From positions 14,636,599 to 14,700,598 of the forward strand of contig NC_088309.1 in the NCBI RefSeq assembly GCF_910592395.1: DNA of 64,000 nt, given 5' to 3'. A model generated the notes under the pieces. It saw nothing but the letters and a program-made list of their open reading frames with translations. It was not told the DNA's origin and ran no database searches. The position numbers and the translations under genes were made by a program. This document shows, in pieces, positions 57,690-64,000 of the stretch (positions within the stretch are counted from its first letter, which is position 1; every line of letters starts with the position of its first letter). The stretch comes from Lineus longissimus (lineage: Eukaryota; Nemertea; Pilidiophora; Heteronemertea; Lineidae).

Positions 57690-59016
57690 GGGAGGTCACC
57701 GAATATTCATTGAAATTGATCGCTTAATTTGACAATCATCAGATCGAAATTGACCCATTTACGCATTACGCTCATGACCTAATAAATTATATCGTGTTAG
57801 GTGAGTATAATAAGTGGTACGGATAAAGTATAATGGTCTCCACTTGAAATATATGAGAAGGGACTTAAAGAAATAAAATCCGTCCACATATTACGACGAC
57901 TCAATTAAATGAGAATCTGGTGAATACAGTGAAATGGGTTTGACACCGTCAGCTCATGATGGGATATTGTTGTCGGATGCTGAAATGAAGAAGCTGATTT
58001 TTTTAAAACACAGCAAGGCCTTTTTAAAGAAGAAATGTCTCCGTTTTTTGCCGTGACCATTTTGTGATTGAATTTCTGCAGTGCTACTGGCAAGTTGGCA
58101 TGTAGCACTTATTTTCAAGTTTTGCTTGGTACACTGTGTGACGAGTGCACAAAATGATTAGGTTGGTGGTTCACAAAACAGGTACCAGCGGTTCGTAAGA
58201 TGGTGGCGACGCCTATACTAACACGAGAGAATTAGCGTTTTCAAGAACTTCGGGCGTGACTTTATCATAAATATGACATTGGGTGATGATACTTGTTCAC
58301 AACGTTATCCTTATTTCTGGCACTGAAGTCGAGTTTTCTGTCGATGCTATCATTGAAAACTGTTATGTCAGCTTTGTTCTTTTTCAAGGGTTGCTTTACA
58401 TTTATGTTGTCCTGTGTGGCAAAAGTTTTGTTTTCAATCACTCTGGAGTTTTAGAAAATATAGCGTTTTGTGGTTATTTGAGGTCGTTTGAAATGTCATC
58501 GTTGTTTCACCTAAACTCTTTAAAATCGAACACGAGGTTGTTATTATATGCGATTTGACCTTGTATGAATATCAACGTTTTGTGCAATTGTAATGCGGCT
58601 ATCTCACATTGCCAAGTCCTTTTATCGGGGGTCAGAAGAAAAAGGAAGTGATATATCCTCTTCATATCATTGTTTCGCACTCGAGGAATGCCTTATGTTG
58701 ACTATTCTTCTCCTTTTATATGGTTGGCAATTTTGAAGTAAGCCTGTAGATTGTGTACCACTTCGATGCAATCAAACATGTTAGCGATGGCGGCCAATTT
58801 GGCATATTGGTTTCCTGATCAGAACATGCTTAAGAATGTGGTCGTCGGCCTACGAAGCCATGTTTAAAGTACATGTACATGTACAACGGGACAGTGCCTA
58901 TTACAAGTATTTTGGTTTGATCAAGGATTTTTCGGCCGATAAACTCTTGTTTCTGTCTAAAAGTTGTGGTTCTGCCGCAAGAGGCCAAATCTCGGCCTCC
59001 AAAACAAAGACGTCGA
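57690..59016. other. Unassigned non-coding sequence
   Basis: The frame 58283-58558 is hydrophobic but has no recognised family. A (TACATG)n run occurs near 58868. Confidence 0.4.
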
Positions 59017-59130
59017 AGTCGAAAGTCTAGCGCATTTCATGCCAAACAAAGTGATTTTCTGATGTTAACGAGAAGTCGAAAATCTAGCGCATTTCATGCC
59101 AAACAAAGTGATTTTCCGATGTTAACGAGA
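59017..59130. repeat. Tandem duplication, 57-bp unit, two copies
   Basis: Two near-identical units start AGTCGAAAGTCTAGCGC and AGTCGAAAATCTAGCGC. The 57-bp length keeps a frame open through both (SRKSSAFHAKQSDF twice) within 58966-59217, but there is no further sign of a gene. Confidence 0.85.
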
Positions 59131-59216
59131 AGTCGGGTTGTGCCATGGCTACTGGTTAGCAATCGCAGTTATGGCGATCTCGGTGATGGATTTACATTGA
59201 CGACGGAAAAACACTA

Positions 59217-59498
59217 GGAAAAGTTGATGGCGATACGTTTTTAAGTTTTGGATGCTCTCCATAGGGTCTTCTCTCTGCTGTGAACATTTTTGTCTCGACA
59301 TACAAAATTATAGTGCAGGGCAACTAAGAGCGCGAATGGACAAATCATGAATTTTGTGTCTTGTAGAAACTATGTGACAAGGCAAAAACAAGTAACCATC
59401 AGTGGCAGCAGAGACACTGAAAACATCTTGGTCCCTGAAGTTAACAGTGATACTGCTAATGCATCCGTGAATAGCACCTAATTGGAGATAGTGTACTA
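59217..59498. other. Unassigned
   Basis: No feature recognised upstream of the gypsy tail. Confidence 0.35.
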
Positions 59499-60200
59499 GT
59501 GAGAAACCTAAGTCAAAGGGGTGCTCCTGGTAAGCTGAGGGCTTACTGGGAAGAGAAGGTTCATGTTGTAACGTCAAGAAAGGGTGATCCCAAAACCAGC
59601 CCAGTGTATGGTGTGAGAGCAGAGAACGAATCATCAGACAAGGAGCGTTTCCTGCATAGAAATTTGTTGCTACCGTGTCGACATTTACCATCAGAGGTGG
59701 AGCCATCGTCACAACAAGCAGAAAACCATCCAGTCAAACACAAGTTGAAAAGACAGCACGTGGAGTCATCAGCAGGAAAGTTTGATCAGGACGCTAGCTC
59801 AAGTGAAGATAGCGATGGTGAAGAAGAGACTATCAGAGATGTTTTGACAAGAGGACTGCTCAGGCAATCTCAGCGTAGATTGGAAGCAAATGATCATCAG
59901 TCAGTTACTGGTCAGCAGTCGCAATTGGACACAGGATAGAAGACGAAAGAGAGTGAGCAAATGCTAACTGCTGAGAAAGCGTAACCTTCTGATATCACAG
60001 AGAATGGAGTGTCACAGAGTTCACCTATCCGGCAGCAGGAGATGGATGCTCAGAAATCAGTTGCCAGCACAGCAGGAGATCGATCCAGAGACAAGTCATC
60101 GTCAGCTCTGCGAGTTAATGCAAAGGAATTCCATCCGAAAGATGCATTTCAGAGCGACTCATAGACACTGGAATTAAATTTGCCAGCAGATAATGGATAG
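59499..60200 (+). pseudogene. Ty3/gypsy pol C-terminal tail with PAM2-like motif
   Basis: The frame opens in VRNLSQRGAPGKLRAYWEEK, continuing VHVVTSR...VYGVRAEN and FLHRNLLLPCRHLP. This is the post-integrase region of a gypsy lineage in which VRNLSxRGGPGKLRSYWE is typical. A polar, acidic tail (SSSEDSDGEEET) follows. The frame stops at 59937-59939, but the same frame continues protein-like through two more stops (59982-59984 and 60165-60167) to 60200, so the stops are later decay. Residues encoded at 60102-60137 read SALRVNAKEFHP, very close to the PAM2 consensus SxLNxNAxEFxP that binds poly(A)-binding protein. The 5' parts of pol are missing, and the open start at 59499 is GTG, not a true initiation codon. 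Confidence 0.8.
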
Positions 60201-62860
60201 TGAAGTATCTCGTCTTCAAGTGGTTCAAAGGACTATCGTTTAAGTAACGCAATTATATTGGACGTTGCATTCAGTTCATAGTTAATTACGCATATCATTG
60301 TAATTGATACTGTTAATCGCGGAGGATACCTTGGAAGAATCAACACGTAAAAGGCAGTGACGTTTATCAGTTGGGATTAGGGTTCGAATCGCCAAGAGTC
60401 GTTTCTAAAATCCGAGGACATTCGTGGAACTTGTTGGAATGAATCGCAGCACCTGTGGTGAATTTAAGTGCAATTGATTATGGGTGAAGTGCTGGTAACC
60501 TCTCCCCAGGTCAATTAGTTCTAATAGTTCGGGCAGTGGTGCATATGATGAGTTTATCCTTGGAAACTAGTGTTAACAGCTGGCTGCCCTGGGCACAAAG
60601 AGTTAAGGATAAGTGAGATTTGGTCTTATCATTTTACGGGTCGACCGCTATTCGGTCATTTCCAAAAGCTAAGATCTGGTTATTTGGTGAGCATATATTT
60701 GGTGAAGACAGGCAGCAAGGTTGTAACATAGTGTTCCTTGGTCAGTACCTAAGTGGGTTTGAAGTTACCAGTGAAGTTGTACTGTTTTTGTAGTGACTCA
60801 TGGTGAACTGAGAGCAGCAGTGGTGCGTGTGTTGAAATGAGCCATAAGCTGTCCAGACGCTGGTACAGGCCCGTACAACATGTGCTTTAATTGGTGAAAA
60901 TTTAAGTTCTGGGGTGATATCACCTATGTCTGTAAAAGCATTTTTCCCAGTCACTGAGTGTTTACATTTAGATATCCATCTGATATGACTGTATAAATGG
61001 CAAGGATTTAATCATACCAGTTAATATGTTTTACTATTCTCTATAGTGAATAGTATTGTTATAGTTATTGGCAATTGAATAATGTTCCATAAGACTTGAT
61101 ATGTTTTAAACTAATACTTAAGGGGAATAACGAAGTGAATTTAAGTTCAGTTTGGTGCTCAAGTGAAGATAGTCATAAGTAGACTCAATACTGCTGTGTA
61201 GTGAGGCAGTTTGACTTTTGAGTAACAAGTTGATTTCAGCGAAGTGACCTGGCAAGGCGAACTGTGCTGAACATTTGGGTTGAATACCATAAGGCAATTA
61301 GGATTAAGCCAAGCGTTTGAATTTTAGTTGACATGGTGTGACTCACCAATCTTTTTAAAGCAGTGGAGAGTGTGACCCTCTCTTATGCAACACCCTGTCA
61401 AGCTGTAAGGTGGTCGAAAAAGATGTTCGTGTGTCATCGTGATATTCAAGACAGCGTGTTTTGCGAATAAACCGAATTTGTTACCATCAGAAACTATCGT
61501 GTTTTTAAACTGAATTGAAATGCTGAAATGGCCCCGAAGCATGGGCTACAAAGGCAAGCACTTAATCATATAGTTTGCAGGAGGTCCTTCCAGGACGAGA
61601 CATTTATGGTCAAGTATGACCACTTAAAAATACTTGAGAAAGGAACTCTAAACCACACTGATCACCGGCATGAGTAAACCACACTGATAACCGGTATCTA
61701 TATCATAATACTATAAGGCGGCTCGCTAAAGTGCCATTTGGGGGTCGTGTTTCGTCTCGAAATTTTGCACGTTTGCAGGTGATATGTTATCCTGATGCAA
61801 CGTCATGTTTATTTTCGGAAATTTACTTCAGCGGAGCAGTAATGAGGTATTTTGAATCGGACACTGTCAATTCTCCTTATCACTCACAGAAGCCAAGTCA
61901 TAGGTGTTTAGTTATGCAGGGGCTTAATCAATTACCTGCACTCCCTGTGGGGTGGGTAACTTTACCTGTTGAACAGCTGGCCGTAGGGGGATGATTGGAA
62001 GAGCCTGTACATGTCGACCTGCTGAACTAAGGTTAATGTTATTTTCAATCCACGATTGCATGTCACCTGATGTTCGAGATTTCGCGGGGAAAGAAATTGT
62101 AAACAAACGCATGTGTGCAGTTCAAATGTAAACAAAAATGTATTTTTGGTACTTTCGGTTGCTGGACTTGGGTTTTCCCGCAGTAAGGAGCTGGGGTCAA
62201 ATTGGTGGTCTATTGTTTATGGGTGCTGTGTTAGCCAGAGCTAGCCCTTGATTATGAAGGGATTTTCAAATGAAGGTTACCATGGTCTGTTTATGTGCTC
62301 ACCACAGCTTTCAATACTTGATCTGAAGAGGCGCGCTGAACCTGAAATGGCCTTATCAAGGAGCTGCTCACGGTGCTGAACGTCTAGCTTGCCTGTCGAG
62401 TAAGTGCCTTGGCCGAGACCTGGCGCATATTGCTGACTATTAAAGGAACGAGGCATTGCCTCATCATCACTATCGGACCAACTGATATACTTTTATATGC
62501 ACGCATACAGCACGCCACAGCTAGGTCCGAGTCTGTGGACAAATGGTTGGTTTAATTTGTCTCTTCGGTATGGCTCCTTTGATATTGCATTAGATTTTCA
62601 TTGCAATTCAATCTATTCAAGGTATAGCCCATTTGAGCCCCCATTTGAACCTGCCTGCGCCACGGGTACAATGCTAGTGAGTATATATCCCTGAAGATGA
62701 CGACAGCCACTTGAGCTCAAAGTAGATGGTTTATCAACACTCCAAAGACCATTAGGACTAATACACCACGTGTATTCTAGTATACTCAGTCTGCTAAATT
62801 GGAGCTCATTGAACAGCTCATGCAATGATTATTCCGTCGTCCCCGATGTCAAAATTGTAT
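60201..62860. other. Unassigned; possibly the LTR or flank of the gypsy tail
   Basis: Sequence begins TGAAGTATCTCG directly after the pol tail, but no matching LTR partner, TATA/AATAAA pair or end could be fixed. The short frames at 61731-61994 and 62497-62694 have no motif. Confidence 0.35.
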
Positions 62861-62867
62861 TGCAAAT

Positions 62868-63478
62868 ATCGCACCCGACTCCGACTACGAACGACTCCGA
62901 CTGGCGCACCACTCGTAAGCGGAGTCAAGAATGAGTTCTTATTCTTTAGCGCTAGATAGCGCAACGATTTTGTAAATATAGCAGACGTAAACAGTTACTT
63001 CCGGGTTCAGTTCTCAGCAACAAGACGAAAAACTGGAAAATGGGGGGAGATTTGGCTGCATTGGGTTTACTAATAGACGAGAGTTCAGAGGATGAGGAGG
63101 AAATAATACTCCTTGCATTAGCTGTCGGGATGGACCGACATCTCATTAACCACCATCTTTTTCAACAGGTGTCAGCAATGCAGAGTGAAAAGCCTTCTTC
63201 AGGTATTTCCATCTGCAAACTTGACGCACTTGTTCTACCGAACCATTATAAAGAGTTAAAACCGATTTAATGATGATACTTCATTTAGAAATATTGTTTT
63301 TTTTAAAGTCGACTCATGCAGGCGTAAGTCGTTTTCACGAGCGAGTATCATTATCTCTTTTTATTTTTATGACTAAATATTTGTTCTGGCACTTAGGAGC
63401 CACCGTAGGGTAGAGAAACTAACGCGGGGATCCCTGTTCTTATTGATGATTACCCGAAGTCGGAGTGGGAGTCAGGGC
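62868..63478. mobile_element. Probable Harbinger-type element fragment with GACTCCGACT ends
   Basis: CCGACTCCGACTACG...GACTCCGACTGG at 62868-62900 faces GAAGTCGGAGTGGGAGTC at about 63457-63475, imperfect inverted ends. The first-exon-like frame at 63040 lies between them. The target duplication is not resolved. Confidence 0.4.
63040..63270 (+). CDS. Possible first exon of a Harbinger-like transposon protein
   Basis: ATG in AAAATGGGG opens MGGDLAALGLLIDESSEDEE and continues EIILLALAVGMDRHLINHH. Acidic, leucine-rich starts of this kind are usual in the first exon of Harbinger-type transposases. A possible splice donor (CAACAG|GTGTCA at about 63166-63171) would end the exon. The downstream residues to the stop at 63270 look less constrained. 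The rest of the gene is not present before the window end, so this is a remnant or partial gene; assignment is tentative. Confidence 0.35.
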   Translation: MGGDLAALGLLIDESSEDEEEIILLALAVGMDRHLINHHLFQQVSAMQSEKPSSGISICKLDALVLPNHYKELKPI

Positions 63479-64000
63479 CGATCTTAACCTCCCTATTTCG
63501 ACTGTAAACTATAACACCTAAAGAAACTGAGTTATACAGCGATACACCGGCATCCTATCCATAAGAGCGATGACACTCTGACTCCTACTATAATCTTACA
63601 GCCCACTTAAATAACCCCTACAGAAACACCCATTATTATATGATTCATCAACCCCCTACCATACCCTTTTTGAAAATCAATTAACCCACCCCACTCGACA
63701 ACTTCAACAAGGGAATAAGCCCTAGAGCTAACGTCACAGGATATTTATTTCATTCTTACTCTCAGGAGACATATCCTTTTAAAGAGACCAAACCCCACAG
63801 GCACATGGGGTCATCCATCTAAAAAAACTACTATCTAAAAAGCTGGTATCCTCCGGGCCCCCGGCCAACATCGATCATTATCGCCGAAGTCGACGTGCGC
63901 GCACATTCGCTTTTCCCGCGAATTCGCCGAGGATGGTCACATGACAGACAAAAATAGATTCATTCGGGAAACTTGCATAAAATAACCGCCCCCCCCCCCC
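63479..64000. other. Unassigned; window ends in poly-C
   Basis: No gene recognised. The last 10 or so bases are C, and similar C runs elsewhere in the window may mark assembly-difficult sites. Confidence 0.4.

Overview
This is eukaryotic, repeat-rich, intron/intergenic-type DNA, most likely from a marine invertebrate (a spiralian or an invertebrate deuterostome; the sequence alone does not settle which). The evidence is AT-rich non-coding sequence with TATA and AATAAA signals, several classes of animal transposon (pogo/Tigger, PIF/Harbinger-like, MULE-like, CR1/L2-like LINE, Ty3/gypsy), tRNA-derived SINEs, foldback elements and homopolymer-C tracts. I found no intact single-copy host gene and no ribosome-binding sites, operons or CRISPR. 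Most long open frames are remains of mobile elements.

Layout. 1-1.9 kb: unassigned. 1.9-6.2 kb: a dispersed repeat carrying a MITE (2.68-3.27 kb) and a full-length 2.4 kb pogo-type transposon (3277-5664) with a decayed transposase. 6.2-7.8 kb: 5'-truncated LINE reverse transcriptase. 8.6-9.34 kb: the most striking object, a tandem array of 341-bp units, each with a type I hammerhead ribozyme, flanked by a target-site duplication, i.e. a retrozyme-like element. 9.6-10.6 kb: a 1 kb long-inverted-repeat element. 10.6-28.5 kb: mostly unassigned DNA with a short tandem array, two tRNA-derived SINEs and two MITEs. 28.5-31.4 kb: a TACACC-rich element, a second copy of the MITE, and a second LINE relic. 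33.2-37.4 kb: dispersed repeats, a MULE-like element with perfect inverted ends and a 10-bp duplication, and a degenerate tandem array. 39.6-40.5 kb: a foldback element with arms built from a 15-16 bp repeat. 41.1-43.0 kb: a Harbinger-type MITE and a CACGTG-rich inverted-repeat element. 43.7-45.2 kb: a Helentron-like repeat with repeated nuclear-receptor-type and CTCF-like motifs. 45.8-46.8 kb: a repeat built on GGGGTATTTGTAGC. 48.6-49.9 kb: a Myb-like fragment and a foldback element. 51.35-52.06 kb: an internally deleted pogo copy in opposite orientation to the first. 53.9-57.7 kb: three pieces of Ty3/gypsy elements, one with an LTR directly abutting an older relic. 59.5-60.2 kb: a gypsy pol tail with a PAM2-like motif. 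62.9-63.5 kb: a probable Harbinger first exon.

How parts work together: the autonomous/non-autonomous pairs (pogo copy 1 and its deletion derivative; MITE copies at 2.7 and 30 kb) share terminal sequences, so one transposase would recognise both. The hammerhead array would self-cleave at two sites to release a 341-nt RNA. Everything functional here is inferred from motifs read by eye; no database search was run.
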